Shown one piece after another: positions 8,509-17,315 of a stretch of DNA of 64,000 bases (the first letter of the stretch is position 1; every line of letters starts with the position of its first letter). The notes below the pieces were generated by a model. That model was not told the DNA's origin. It made no database searches and worked only from the letters and a program-made list of their open reading frames with translations. Location: positions 82,179 to 146,178 of the forward strand of contig JACAFF010000005.1 of the NCBI GenBank assembly GCA_013388455.1, written 5' to 3'. This DNA comes from Nitrospirota bacterium (lineage in GTDB: Bacteria > Nitrospirota > Thermodesulfovibrionia > Thermodesulfovibrionales > SM23-35). Position numbers and translations under genes: made by a program.

Positions 8509-9471
8509 CTACATGCGTAACGACTTACTTAATTGCTCAATTGTTGCAACTGCTGTGCCAACCTCACCTACAACTATACCTGCTGCATGATTTGCAATAA
8601 TAGCTGCATCTTCTATTCTGGCTCCTGAAACAAGCGACAGAGTAAAAGCAGCAATAACAGTATCCCCTGCACCAGTTACATCATACACATTTCGCGCAAC
8701 AGTAGGGATATGAACAATATTATCTTTTTCAAAAAGACTCATGCCCTGTTCCCCGCGTGTGATCAAGACAGCATTGCAAGAGATCTTTTTCAATAATATT
8801 CTCCCTGCTTTTGTAAGTGTTTTTTCATCTTTTATTTCTATTCCTGAAGCATGAGAAGCTTCAGAGACATTTGGTGTTATTAATGAAACATTTCTATAAC
8901 AGTGGAAATGACCCACCTTTGGATCAACAGCCACAAAAATCTTTTTAGGCTTTGCATATTTTAGAATTTCTTTAACCAGTTCAGTTGATACTACCCCTTT
9001 TTTATAATCAGATATGATTACCGCATCATGTTCATATATTTCACGGCGAATTGATTCCAATAAACCTTTCAGCGTCTTTCCTTCAACTTTATTTTTATCT
9101 TCTCTGTCAAATCTGACAACCTGTTGATTATGGGCTATTACACGAGTCTTAACAGTAGTGGGTCTATTTGCAAATAGCACTCCTCTGTTGATTATTCCTT
9201 TTTCAGCGAGCATCTCCATCATTACTTCACCTGCCCTATCTTTTCCAATAACGCCTATTAAAGTGGCTATTGCTCCGAGAGAAACAATGTTATGTGCAAC
9301 ATTTGTAGCACCTCCTAAAAGAAAATTCTCATGGCTGACCTCAACAACAGGAACAGGCGCTTCCGGGGAAATTCTATTCACCTTTCCCCAGATATAGCGA
9401 TCGAGAATCAGATCTCCAATAACGAGTATCTTTTTTGTCTTAATCTCGCTGAATATTTTGGTGTACTTCAT
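8509..9471 (-). CDS. hldE: D-glycero-beta-D-manno-heptose-7-phosphate kinase (HldE domain I / RfaE1)
   Basis: A 320-residue PfkB-family sugar kinase that phosphorylates heptose 7-phosphate at C1, an early step in ADP-heptose synthesis for the LPS inner core. Typical HldE/RfaE1 sequences are seen: ILVIGDLILDRYIWGKVNRI at the start, SPEAPVPVVEV, GGATNVAHNI, and the catalytic anion hole VTGAGDTVIAAF. Only the kinase domain is present; the adenylyltransferase domain fused to it in E. coli is absent and is presumably encoded elsewhere. A Shine-Dalgarno AAGGAAG precedes the ATG. It is separated from the porin gene by a strong terminator, so it must have its own promoter. Confidence 0.9.
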   Translation of the reverse strand: MKYTKIFSEIKTKKILVIGDLILDRYIWGKVNRISPEAPVPVVEVSHENFLLGGATNVAHNIVSLGAIATLIGVIGKDRAGEVMMEMLAEKGIINRGVLFANRPTTVKTRVIAHNQQVVRFDREDKNKVEGKTLKGLLESIRREIYEHDAVIISDYKKGVVSTELVKEILKYAKPKKIFVAVDPKVGHFHCYRNVSLITPNVSEASHASGIEIKDEKTLTKAGRILLKKISCNAVLITRGEQGMSLFEKDNIVHIPTVARNVYDVTGAGDTVIAAFTLSLVSGARIEDAAIIANHAAGIVVGEVGTAVATIEQLSKSLRM

Positions 9472-9494
9472 GAAAAATCCACTTCCTTAACCCT

Positions 9495-9512
9495 AATAAT
9501 GCATGCATTATT
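9495..9512. promoter_or_regulatory. Perfect 18-bp palindrome upstream of the heptose kinase (candidate operator)
   Basis: AATAATGCATGCATTATT is its own reverse complement. It lies 24 bp upstream of the kinase start codon, where a repressor or RNA hairpin could act. No regulator is assigned. Confidence 0.4.
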
Positions 9513-9652
9513 TTATTTAACATAGATCGATAACTTAAAACATTGAATTTATTTTATATAGGCTTTGATGTCCATACGCCTTTTTATAAAATAAGGTTAA
9601 TAGAATTGAATATTTAAATATATTTTAACAGGAAGAGCTTTCGTTGCTCAAT

Positions 9653-9687
9653 AAAAAAGCGGGTCTCATAAAAGACCCGCTTTTTTT
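9653..9687 (-). terminator. Rho-independent terminator of the porin gene (bidirectional)
   Basis: Eight G/C-rich stem pairs (AGCGGGTCT-type arm and its complement AGACCCGCT) around a 6-nt loop, flanked by A6 on one side and T7 on the other. It lies 19 nt after the porin stop on the minus strand. The T-tracts on both sides make it usable in either direction. Confidence 0.9.
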
Positions 9688-9705
9688 GCTTCAGTATATT
9701 ATTTA

Positions 9706-11076
9706 TTAAAATGAGAGTGCCAGTCCATGAATTAACTGTGTTACTTGTTCTTCGTCAACACCAAAAGCATCATGGTAGAACTCGCCTGAATCGAAATACC
9801 CTGCTTCTACAAAATAGCTGAGGTTCTTTGCAAGTTTGTAATTAAGCTTTGCATCAACTTCCCATCCAACAGTGCTGTCAACGTCATCACCAACTGTATC
9901 TTCCCATGCTCCGGTCTCTGTTGCCCAGAGGTAGTAACCATCGAGTGATAAGCTGAGGTCCTTCATTGGTGATACATCAACCCCGAGGTTGATGTATGTA
10001 GTGTTTGCAATACTGGTGTTTCTTGCATTACCACCTGATTCTGTTGTCATTACTGCATTCCATGAGGCTGTACGAACTGTGCGCTCATAAATCTGTGTAT
10101 AATGCACAAGCCTTGCTGTTGGTCCATAGTCAGGGCCCTGAAGGGTCTGGAATTCTTCACAGTCGTTATCGTCGGCATCATCATCACCGCTACCCATAGC
10201 AAAAGCTCCTCTAATAGTCACAGGATCAATTGTATATCCTAATTTTGCAAAGATTGCCCATCCTTTTGGGTCTACATCACTGCCAGAAAAATTATAATTT
10301 TCTATTTCACCGAACTGATAGTCAAGTTCTGTTGCAAAGGATAGTCCTGCAACTTTACCATTTGCGTGAAGACCTACATTATGGAAGTCGAGTGAATCCA
10401 AATTATTTACGGCCGATGTTGAAGGACAATTGCCATCACTATGAGCCCATAAATAATTAATACCGAATGTGATATCTTGGCTAAGTTTGTATGTGCCGAT
10501 CAAAACATATCCATCAAGGTCGTCAAAATGATTGTAAATATCACCTTCATTTAGCTTTGTTACACCTGCTGCCAGATGAAGTTCTTTAACAGGGTCAATC
10601 CACACCAGAAGTGCATCATTTCCGAATCTTTCATTATTCAAGAATATTTTCTCTCCAAGCGAGATTGGCATATGACCAATCTTTAATCCTGCTGGAACAC
10701 CAAACAAGCCTGAACCAATGTATTGTATCCATGCCTGTCTTATGCGGAGATGTGTATCTGGTTTAGTATCGTAATTACCCCAGTACCAGAGTCCGCTATT
10801 TCTGCTGGTTCCAGAAGCTGTTTCAATCTCAACCATACCACGCACGTTGTCATCAACTTTTGCATCAACAGTAAGGTTTACATTTGAATGCCAGAATGCC
10901 TCAGAATCTGTATCAACTGGCATAAAGTCATTGGCTGGATCAGCATTCTTAATATACCAGCCTTTTGTAATTATCTTTCCGCCAAGTGTTATTTCTGGTG
11001 CATCCATGGCATAGGCGGCAATTGAAAAACATAAAACAAAAATTATGGCTGAAAGTATCGCCAAATATTTTTTCAC
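9706..11076 (-). CDS. Outer-membrane porin (beta-barrel)
   Basis: A 456-residue exported protein starting at a GTG with Shine-Dalgarno AAGGAGG. Residues 1-23 are a classic signal peptide ending AAYA. The mature part alternates polar and aromatic residues as in a 16-strand-type barrel, starts with ITLGGKIITKGWY, and ends in Phe (GLALSF), the C-terminal signature recognised by BamA. Acidic, Asp-rich loops are frequent, including a run of GDDDADDNDCEE near residue 298. Two TTGACA/TATAAA promoters and a structured leader precede it, suggesting high and regulated expression. The solute is unknown; it could be a general diffusion porin or a substrate-specific channel. Confidence 0.85.
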   Translation of the reverse strand: MKKYLAILSAIIFVLCFSIAAYAMDAPEITLGGKIITKGWYIKNADPANDFMPVDTDSEAFWHSNVNLTVDAKVDDNVRGMVEIETASGTSRNSGLWYWGNYDTKPDTHLRIRQAWIQYIGSGLFGVPAGLKIGHMPISLGEKIFLNNERFGNDALLVWIDPVKELHLAAGVTKLNEGDIYNHFDDLDGYVLIGTYKLSQDITFGINYLWAHSDGNCPSTSAVNNLDSLDFHNVGLHANGKVAGLSFATELDYQFGEIENYNFSGSDVDPKGWAIFAKLGYTIDPVTIRGAFAMGSGDDDADDNDCEEFQTLQGPDYGPTARLVHYTQIYERTVRTASWNAVMTTESGGNARNTSIANTTYINLGVDVSPMKDLSLSLDGYYLWATETGAWEDTVGDDVDSTVGWEVDAKLNYKLAKNLSYFVEAGYFDSGEFYHDAFGVDEEQVTQLIHGLALSF

Positions 11077-11172
11077 TTGCTAACCCTCCTTGTTACAAAG
11101 TTTTTACAAAATTTCTTAATCTGACCGCCAATGACGGTCCTCCATGATTCTATATTTTTAAATTCTTAATTT

Positions 11173-11181
11173 ATCACCTCC
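11173..11181 (-). promoter_or_regulatory. Orphan Shine-Dalgarno in the porin leader
   Basis: GGAGGTGAT on the minus strand is an excellent anti-SD match about 95 nt upstream of the porin start. It is not followed by an ATG, GTG or TTG at a usable distance; only an ATT-started 6-codon frame follows. It could be a decoy or standby ribosome site, or a relic. Confidence 0.4.
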
Positions 11182-11259
11182 TCTTCAATAAGTATTAGCC
11201 TCCAATGGAGACCTTCCATTTAAACAAATACTCTCAATATCTCCTTAAAATATGACAAC

Positions 11260-11289
11260 TTTATATCATTAGTTAATCAATTTTGTCAA
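11260..11289 (-). promoter_or_regulatory. Porin promoter P1 (proximal)
   Basis: On the minus strand, -35 TTGACA (11284-11289), 18-bp spacer, -10 TATAAA (11260-11265). Both boxes are close to the sigma70 consensus. Confidence 0.72.
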
Positions 11290-11305
11290 GAATTTTTCTG
11301 CAAAA

Positions 11306-11334
11306 TTTATATCATTCTTAACTATTTTTGTCAA
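11306..11334 (-). promoter_or_regulatory. Porin promoter P2 (distal)
   Basis: On the minus strand, -35 TTGACA (11329-11334), 17-bp spacer, -10 TATAAA (11306-11311). It is an imperfect 30-bp direct repeat of the proximal promoter, so it probably arose by local duplication. Confidence 0.72.
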
Positions 11335-11540
11335 GCTGAAGAATTAATTAAAGCAAAAACAAGGCCAATTATAAGAAAATTTTAAATATATCAAAATTGT
11401 TATAAAAATTAATCTTGAAAAAGAACCGAACCATTTTATTCAATATTTATAGCGTTATTTTATGTTGTTTTTTTACTACATTAGTGTAGATTATATGTTG
11501 CAATTATATAGTTTACTTTAGCTCTAAAATTAATGAAATG

Positions 11541-11549
11541 TGATACAAT
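11541..11549 (+). promoter_or_regulatory. Extended -10 box of the DUF401 gene; predicted leaderless mRNA
   Basis: TGATACAAT (TGn plus TACAAT) ends 5 nt before the ATG at 11555. There is no Shine-Dalgarno. The predicted transcription start coincides with the start codon. Confidence 0.45.
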
Positions 11550-11554
11550 GTTGA

Positions 11555-12751
11555 ATGCCTGATTTAATAAAAATCTTTCTCATTTTCCTGCTGATAGTAT
11601 TCTTACTGAAAAAAAAACTTAACATAGGTTTTGTCATGCTCATTGCTGCATCTGCTTTATTTATGCTTTATCAGATGTCTCTGAGTTTTATAGGGGAAAC
11701 ATGTAAAGATACAGTCATGAATCCGGTGACAATTAAACTCGTCCTTGCCTTATCTTTTATCAGAGTTTTTGAGATGATATTACGTGAACATGCCATACTT
11801 AATGAGATGATGAACTCTGTGAAGGCACTCATCCGGAACAAAAAACTCGTAATAATATCAATGCCTTTGCTTATAGGTATTATCCCTTCTGTAGGAGGTG
11901 CATATTTTTCAGCACCAATGGTAGCAGAAACTACAAAAGACTTAAATATAAGCCCGGAAGAAAAAGGTTTTATCAATTACTGGTACAGACATCCTTGGGA
12001 ATTTATATTGCCTTTATATCCAGGAATTCTCCTTGCTTCTGCTCTATCAAAAATAGAACTTCATAATCTTATTTCAGTGAATATTACTTTTGCGATACTT
12101 ATTTTAATAACAGGCTTTTTCTTAAGCATGCGAAATATCAAAGGAAATATAGATATAGATATCGAAAAGAACCTTTCAAAGAAAGGTCTATGGAGTTTTG
12201 TGCCGATTCTCAGCGTGCTTCTCCTTGTAGCGGTATTGCATATAGAATTGCATTATGCATTATCTGCTGTAGTCATATTTTTACTCGTTTTCTTTAAATA
12301 TAAACTTAAATATGTCATCAAGGCATTGAAACATGGTTTTTCTCCTGATGTAATAATATTAATACTTGGTGTCATGCTTTTCAAAGAGGCAATGGAAAGT
12401 TCAGGTGCAGTAAAAAACCTTAGTGAATTCTTTATTAAGGAGGGAATTCCTCTATTCCCTATTCTTTTCATCCTGCCATTTATTACCGGACTGTTAACAG
12501 GAATTACAGTTGGCTTTGTGGGAAGCACTTTCCCTTTTATAGCAAGCCTTACTGGAAGTTATTCAACAGGGATAATATCGTTCGCATTTGCTTCTGGTTT
12601 CATAGGGGTTCTTCTGTCGCCTGTCCATGTTTGTCTAATACTGACGAGGGAATATTTCAAGGCTGACTTATGGGGAATGTATAAAAAGATATTGCCAGGC
12701 TGTTTAATTATTTTCTGTGCAGCAATTATTAAATATCTATTATTGAAATAA
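11555..12751 (+). CDS. DUF401 family integral membrane protein
   Basis: A 398-residue polytopic membrane protein with about ten hydrophobic helices. It resembles the DUF401 family (conserved in some bacteria and archaea), which has a transporter-like fold related to ion/anion transporters. Notable segments are PLLIGIIPSVGGAYFSAPM (residues 99-117), a re-entrant-loop-like Pro/Gly/Ser stretch, and GITVGFVGSTFPF later, which looks like the equivalent loop of a second inverted half. That two-fold pattern suggests a transporter, but the substrate is unknown. It starts without a Shine-Dalgarno. It converges on rtcB with only 5 nt between stops. Confidence 0.8.
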   Translation: MPDLIKIFLIFLLIVFLLKKKLNIGFVMLIAASALFMLYQMSLSFIGETCKDTVMNPVTIKLVLALSFIRVFEMILREHAILNEMMNSVKALIRNKKLVIISMPLLIGIIPSVGGAYFSAPMVAETTKDLNISPEEKGFINYWYRHPWEFILPLYPGILLASALSKIELHNLISVNITFAILILITGFFLSMRNIKGNIDIDIEKNLSKKGLWSFVPILSVLLLVAVLHIELHYALSAVVIFLLVFFKYKLKYVIKALKHGFSPDVIILILGVMLFKEAMESSGAVKNLSEFFIKEGIPLFPILFILPFITGLLTGITVGFVGSTFPFIASLTGSYSTGIISFAFASGFIGVLLSPVHVCLILTREYFKADLWGMYKKILPGCLIIFCAAIIKYLLLK

Positions 12752-12756
12752 AATTA

Positions 12757-14202
12757 TTATCCTTTTATCACCCCGATTGGTTTCAATCTTGCAACTTTCT
12801 TTGAAATACCTGCTTTATGAACAACATCTACAACATTCGATATATCTTTATATGCATCAGACATTTCCTCTGCAAGGGTTTCACGTCCTGCAGATCTGAC
12901 AACTATTCCTTTGTCTTCCATTTCTCTTTTTATAGAACGCCCCTTTGCTTTCTTGATAGCTTGATGTCTGGATAGCAATCTGCCAGAACCATGACATGTA
13001 GAGCCAAAAGTTTCTTTCATGGATTTTTCAGTCCCAAGAAGTACAAATGATACCCTTCCCATATCTCCCGGAATCAATACAGGCTGACCGATTGGTCTAT
13101 AAATTATAGGGAGTTCGGGATGCTGAGGTGGGAATGCCCTTGTTGCGCCTTTTCGATGTACTATTAGCTTCAAATTTTTTCCATTAACTTCATGCTCTTC
13201 GATTTTAGCTATATTGTGTGCAACGTCGTAAATAAGGCTCATGCCAAGATTTTTGGGAGAGATACCGAATACTTTTAAAAATGTCTCGCGTGTCCAATGC
13301 ATAATACACTGTCTATTAGCCCATGCATAGTTTGCTGCTGCACGCATAGCAGAAAGATATTCCTGTGCCTCTTTGGTGTTATATGGTGCACATGCAAGTT
13401 CTTTATCAGGCAGTGCGATCTTATATTTATTTGCAGCCCTTTCCATTACTTCGAGGAAATCACTACAGACCTGATGCCCGAATCCACGCGAACCAGTATG
13501 AATCATTACTGTAATCTGGTCTTTGAAGAGACCCATAATGTTTGCTGCTTTTTCATCGTAGATTTCATCAACATATTGAACTTCAAGAAAATGGTTGCCG
13601 GAACCGAGAGTCCCCTGTTGTGACCTTCCTCGCTCATATGCCTTATTGCTTATTATAGACGGGTCTGCACCTTCCATGCAGCCACCTGACTCTGTTTTTT
13701 CAAGATCATCTTTATCACCAAAGCCTTGTTCTACAGTCCATCGTGCCCCTTTTATTAATATTTGTTTCTCATCTTCAGGGTTAAGGCGTATTTTTCCTTT
13801 TGACCCTACTCCTGTTGGTATCTCATTGTATAGGATATTAACTAAGTCATGTATTTTAGGAATAACCTCGTTTTTCATCAGATTGCTTTTCAAAAGACGA
13901 ACACCACAGTTTATGTCATATCCTACACCACCAGGGGAAACGATCCCTTCCTTTAAATCAAATGCAGCTACGCCTCCAATAGCAAATCCATATCCTGTAT
14001 GCACATCAGGCATGGCCATAGATGAGCGAATAATTCCTGGTAATGTCGCTACATTCGCTACCTGATCTATTGACTGAAATTCCAGTTCATTTTCTAAAAT
14101 TTTATCAACATAGATTATTCCATTAACACGCATTCCTTCTTTATAATCAACTGGAATTTCTATTTTTGTATCATCAATTCTTCTGATTTTGTCGCTTAAC
14201 AT
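12757..14202 (-). CDS. rtcB: RNA-splicing ligase RtcB
   Basis: A 481-residue GTP- and Mn-dependent RNA ligase that joins 2',3'-cyclic phosphate (or 3'-phosphate) ends to 5'-OH ends. Metal-site and catalytic motifs are seen: GGVGYDINCGVRLL with the Mn-binding Cys, GTLGSGNHFLEVQ, HTGSRGFGHQV, the guanylylation-region sequence HRKGATRAFPP, and STCHGSGRLLSR. Full length matches the family. It is followed upstream (minus strand) by archease 37 nt away, the known activating partner, so this is a complete RNA repair/ligation pair. Typical bacterial regulators RtcA and RtcR are not present. Confidence 0.96.
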   Translation of the reverse strand: MLSDKIRRIDDTKIEIPVDYKEGMRVNGIIYVDKILENELEFQSIDQVANVATLPGIIRSSMAMPDVHTGYGFAIGGVAAFDLKEGIVSPGGVGYDINCGVRLLKSNLMKNEVIPKIHDLVNILYNEIPTGVGSKGKIRLNPEDEKQILIKGARWTVEQGFGDKDDLEKTESGGCMEGADPSIISNKAYERGRSQQGTLGSGNHFLEVQYVDEIYDEKAANIMGLFKDQITVMIHTGSRGFGHQVCSDFLEVMERAANKYKIALPDKELACAPYNTKEAQEYLSAMRAAANYAWANRQCIMHWTRETFLKVFGISPKNLGMSLIYDVAHNIAKIEEHEVNGKNLKLIVHRKGATRAFPPQHPELPIIYRPIGQPVLIPGDMGRVSFVLLGTEKSMKETFGSTCHGSGRLLSRHQAIKKAKGRSIKREMEDKGIVVRSAGRETLAEEMSDAYKDISNVVDVVHKAGISKKVARLKPIGVIKG

Positions 14203-14239
14203 TAGTTATTATCTGCCTTTAATTTGGAAAATATTATTC

Positions 14240-14668
14240 CTATATATCAAATATAACATCAATCTCCCAGAAATTGTTTCTTTTTTCGATTCTCAGTCTG
14301 TGATATGTTGCTGCCTTAATAAGTAGTTTTCTTTCATGGCGCTCAGGGTCAATTTCCTCACCAGAGATTTTAGCTTTAAGCTTGAATTCCTCTGTGTTGA
14401 AACTCGCTTCTTCAATGACAATCTTTTTACCTATAAATCCATAAGCGTCAAAATAGAAAATTAGTTCATTCAGCCATGAAACGAGTAATGCATCGAGTGA
14501 ATGTTTTTCTAATGAGATATTGATAGTTTTCTTTTTTTCTATTGCATCAAGCTTTGTAATGAGACTATACATGCCAGAAGCAACATTAATAAATGCTTCT
14601 TTAAGGCTCTTACCAAAAGCCTTCAGACCTATGTCACCAGAAATATCGAGAACTTCAAATTGTTTCAT
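14240..14668 (-). CDS. Archease (RtcB cofactor)
   Basis: A 142-residue archease-family protein. Archease speeds GTP charging of RtcB and allows multiple turnover. Matches to the family are the overall length, the N-terminal GDIGLKAFGKSLKEAFINVA, the central LLVSWLNELIFYFD, and the C-terminal FDI. The usual N-terminal signature EHTAD reads DISGD here: the Asp that contributes to metal binding is kept but His and Thr are lost. It lies between rtcB and a parvulin gene, all on the minus strand with short gaps, which argues for one operon. Confidence 0.9.
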   Translation of the reverse strand: MKQFEVLDISGDIGLKAFGKSLKEAFINVASGMYSLITKLDAIEKKKTINISLEKHSLDALLVSWLNELIFYFDAYGFIGKKIVIEEASFNTEEFKLKAKISGEEIDPERHERKLLIKAATYHRLRIEKRNNFWEIDVIFDI

Positions 14669-14690
14669 TGATTCAGAGTCTCATCGCACA

Positions 14691-15626
14691 TTAATCCTTT
14701 TTCTTTTTTGTTGTCTGTTCATCTGGTTTTCCTTCTGGTCCTTGTTTTTCCGGCACCTCTTTTTTCTGTTCTGTTTCACCTGAGATTTGATTAAGTGCAT
14801 CTTTATTTATCTCAACTTTATAGTTCTTTTTCAGGTTTTCGATATATGTATCAAAAGCCTCTTTCTGTTTTGCTGCAGAGAGGCGCTGAAAGATAAGGTT
14901 TTTAACTCGTTCAAATTCAACTGGCTTGCCCATCTTCTTATCGATTACTTCGATAATATGGAATCCGAACTTTGTCTTTACAGGTTGGCTGATTTCCCCA
15001 GTTTTTAATCTTGCAGCAGCTTCCTCAAATTCAGGAACAAGCTGCCCAGGAGAAAAATACCCGAGGTCTCCTCCATTCTTTGCAGTGCCGGTATCAATTG
15101 AAGTGGTCTGTGCAATCTTTGCAAAGTCCTCTCCTTTTTTAATCCTCTCAAGTATCTTCTTCGCTTCATCTTCTGTTTTTACGAGAATATGCCTTGCTCT
15201 TATCTGACTTATTTGTGCAAATTCATTTTTATTTTTTTCATAGTAATCTTTAACATCCTGATCAGTAATCTCTGCCTTTGCATCTATCTCTTTTTCAAGT
15301 AAAAGGCTTATTAAGGTAATCTTTTTAAAATCCTCGACTTTTTTCTTAAATTCTTCATTCTTATCAAATCCTTTCTTTAAAGCCTCCTGATAAAGAAGTT
15401 CTTTCTTGATGATTTCATCAAGAAACCTCTCTTTTCCATTAGCACCCTCAAAAAGTTTTTGAGCAAACTCAGGAATGCTCTTAAGCTCTCTATCCAGATC
15501 AGCCTGTGTTATTTTTACATTACCAACCTTCGCAAGATAAGGACCTTTTTTTTCTTCCTTCTGTGCGCAGGACAAAAAAGCATAAAATAGAAAAACCGAC
15601 ATCATGACTACGAAAAATTTTTTCAT
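14691..15626 (-). CDS. Peptidylprolyl isomerase lipoprotein (parvulin, PrsA/SurA-like)
   Basis: A 311-residue lipoprotein chaperone/isomerase. The ATG at 15626 follows GGAGGAG at ideal spacing and gives a signal peptide MKKFFVVMMSVFLFYAFLSC with a lipobox Cys at 20; a longer frame from 15641 adds five residues upstream of the SD and is rejected. A SurA_N-type helical region (about 30-140) precedes one parvulin domain (about 143-235) with RARHILVKTEDEA, GGDLGYFSPGQLVPEFE and KFGFHIIEV. The C-terminal tail is charged and low-complexity (Lys/Glu/Gln). It probably helps fold exported proteins in the periplasm. Confidence 0.88.
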   Translation of the reverse strand: MKKFFVVMMSVFLFYAFLSCAQKEEKKGPYLAKVGNVKITQADLDRELKSIPEFAQKLFEGANGKERFLDEIIKKELLYQEALKKGFDKNEEFKKKVEDFKKITLISLLLEKEIDAKAEITDQDVKDYYEKNKNEFAQISQIRARHILVKTEDEAKKILERIKKGEDFAKIAQTTSIDTGTAKNGGDLGYFSPGQLVPEFEEAAARLKTGEISQPVKTKFGFHIIEVIDKKMGKPVEFERVKNLIFQRLSAAKQKEAFDTYIENLKKNYKVEINKDALNQISGETEQKKEVPEKQGPEGKPDEQTTKKKKD

Positions 15627-15678
15627 TGTTTCCTCCTCCAACTGAGATTTTACTTTTATAGCATAAGAGGGTTTCTTT

Positions 15679-15707
15679 TTGACACATAAAAATTTTTATG
15701 ATAGAGT
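15679..15707 (+). promoter_or_regulatory. Promoter of hemL
   Basis: -35 TTGACA (15679-15684), 17-bp spacer, -10 TAGAGT (15702-15707). The predicted start is about 13 nt before the hemL ATG at 15727. No Shine-Dalgarno lies in that short leader. Confidence 0.6.
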
Positions 15708-15726
15708 AACATAGTTTTTTCATGAT

Positions 15727-17013
15727 ATGAGTATAGAAAATTCAAAAAAGTTATTTCAAAAAGCTTGTAGATTCATACCAGGAGGAGTTAATAGTCCAGT
15801 TCGGGCTTTTAAAGCTGTCGGTGGTAATCCCTTATTTATTAATAAGGCGAAAGGCTCTAAGATTTTCGATGTAGATGGCAATGTATATATTGATTATGTT
15901 CTTTCCTGGGGACCTCTAATACTTGGGCATGCACATCCAAAAGTTGTAACTGCACTTAAAAAAGCTATTGAAAATGGGACAAGTTACGGAGCGCCTACAG
16001 CACTCGAAGTTCAGCTTGCAGAGCTTATTTTAAAAGCCTATCCATCAATGGATAAAGTAAGAATGGTTAATTCCGGCACAGAGGCTACTATGAGCGCTAT
16101 AAGGGTTGCGCGTGGATTTACAGGAAGAGATAAGATTATAAAATTTGAAGGAGCTTATCATGGCCATGCTGATTGTCTCCTTGTTAAAGCTGGTTCTGGA
16201 GCAACTACCTTTGGCGTCCCTGACAGCCCTGGTGTACCAAAATCCTATGCAAGAGACACTATAACACTTCCATTTAATGATTTAATATCATTAAAACACA
16301 CAATAAGAAACAATTGGAGATCTATAGCATGTATAATTGTAGAGCCAGTTGCAGGAAATATAGGCTGTGTTTTACCAAAAAAGGGCTTTCTTGAATCATT
16401 AAGAAAACTTTCTGAACAGTACGGTATTGTTTTAATATTTGATGAAGTAATGACAGGCTTCAGGGTTTCCTATGGAGGTGCGCAGGCATATTATGGTATA
16501 AGTCCAGATATGACTTGTCTTGGCAAAGTTATTGGTGGTGGTCTTCCCGTAGGTGCTTATGGAGGGAAAAAAGATATAATGTCTATGGTATCACCTGAAG
16601 GGCCAGTTTATCAGGCTGGGACATTATCAGGTAATCCAATTGCTATGACAGCAGGGATAGAAACTCTCAAGATCCTTTCAAGAAAAGATGTTTATGAGAA
16701 ACTCGAAAAGACTGCCGAGAATCTTGAAAAAGGTCTTGTTGATGCTTCGAGGGCTGCTGGTATAAAGACACAGTTTTACAGGGCTGGGACAATGTTCTGC
16801 AATTATTTTACCAATAAAGATGTTATTGATTACAAGACTGCAAAGACATCTGATACAGTTCTATTTTCGAAATTCTTTTCGGGCATGTTACAGAGGGGAA
16901 TTTATATAGCGCCTTCTCAGTTTGAAGCAGGGTTTCTATCATTAGCACATACAGAAAATGACATCGAGAAAACAATAAAGGCAGCTTACGAGACTTTTTT
17001 AGAGATCAAATAA
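15727..17013 (+). CDS. hemL: Glutamate-1-semialdehyde 2,1-aminomutase
   Basis: A 428-residue class III PLP aminotransferase-fold enzyme that converts glutamate-1-semialdehyde to 5-aminolevulinate, the C5 route to heme. Family motifs: [14 protein letters not shown] near the start, [30 protein letters not shown], and the PLP lysine in [17 protein letters not shown]. Length is normal. It is preceded by its own promoter and lies divergently from the parvulin gene. The atpZ-atpI pair follows after 53 nt. Confidence in function is high; the protein has no unusual features. Confidence 0.97.
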   Translation: MSIENSKKLFQKACRFIPGGVNSPVRAFKAVGGNPLFINKAKGSKIFDVDGNVYIDYVLSWGPLILGHAHPKVVTALKKAIENGTSYGAPTALEVQLAELILKAYPSMDKVRMVNSGTEATMSAIRVARGFTGRDKIIKFEGAYHGHADCLLVKAGSGATTFGVPDSPGVPKSYARDTITLPFNDLISLKHTIRNNWRSIACIIVEPVAGNIGCVLPKKGFLESLRKLSEQYGIVLIFDEVMTGFRVSYGGAQAYYGISPDMTCLGKVIGGGLPVGAYGGKKDIMSMVSPEGPVYQAGTLSGNPIAMTAGIETLKILSRKDVYEKLEKTAENLEKGLVDASRAAGIKTQFYRAGTMFCNYFTNKDVIDYKTAKTSDTVLFSKFFSGMLQRGIYIAPSQFEAGFLSLAHTENDIEKTIKAAYETFLEIK

Positions 17014-17066
17014 TCATTTCCAAACATTTATCACTCTGATATGTTAAAATTTAAAAAAGGATTTTT

Positions 17067-17315
17067 ATGCTTGATAAAACAATCCTCAATCAGCTTTTCA
17101 GAGCAAGCACAGTCGGTCTTTATTTCGTATTTTCTACAGTTGTTGGCGGAATGATGGGATACGGACTTGATTATCTGATGGAGAGATGGTTTAATTTTAA
17201 AACATATCCATGGCTTCTTTGTATTTTCACTCTTTTTGGAATTATTGCTGGTTATAGAGAATTAGCAAGATTGGCAAAAAAATCTGGGAATGAATCTGAT
17301 AAAAAGAATTTATAA
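17067..17315 (+). CDS. AtpZ/AtpI-family small membrane protein
   Basis: An 82-residue protein with two predicted membrane helices (about residues 14-33 and 46-64) separated by a short polar turn. GGMMGYGLDYLMERWF is typical of the AtpZ/AtpI family, small accessory proteins usually encoded at the head of F-type ATP synthase operons and thought to help c-ring assembly or Mg/Ca uptake. Here it overlaps the next gene by 26 nt, but no other ATP synthase subunits follow; a tRNA gene on the other strand ends the pair. Confidence 0.75.
   Translation: MLDKTILNQLFRASTVGLYFVFSTVVGGMMGYGLDYLMERWFNFKTYPWLLCIFTLFGIIAGYRELARLAKKSGNESDKKNL

Larger units (their letters stand above)
11077..11554. other. 478-bp intergenic region between divergent porin and DUF401 genes
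   Basis: No gene is visible. It holds, reading toward the porin, two tandem sigma70-type promoters (11260-11334) and a roughly 175-nt leader with two small stem-loops (11123-11139 and 11200-11210) and an orphan Shine-Dalgarno (11173-11181). On the plus strand an extended -10 box lies just before the DUF401 start. The stretch from about 11340 to 11530 is very AT-rich with nothing else recognisable. Confidence 0.7.

Noticed and set aside
11123..11149. A 9-codon ORF in the porin leader (minus strand ATG GAG GAC ...)
   Set aside because: No Shine-Dalgarno at a usable distance; it overlaps the hairpin and is more simply explained by RNA structure.
14772..14787. parS-like sequence TGTTTCACCTGAGATT
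   Set aside because: Only the first half matches the parS consensus (TGTTTCACGTGAAACA); it lies inside the parvulin coding sequence and 7 kb from parAB.
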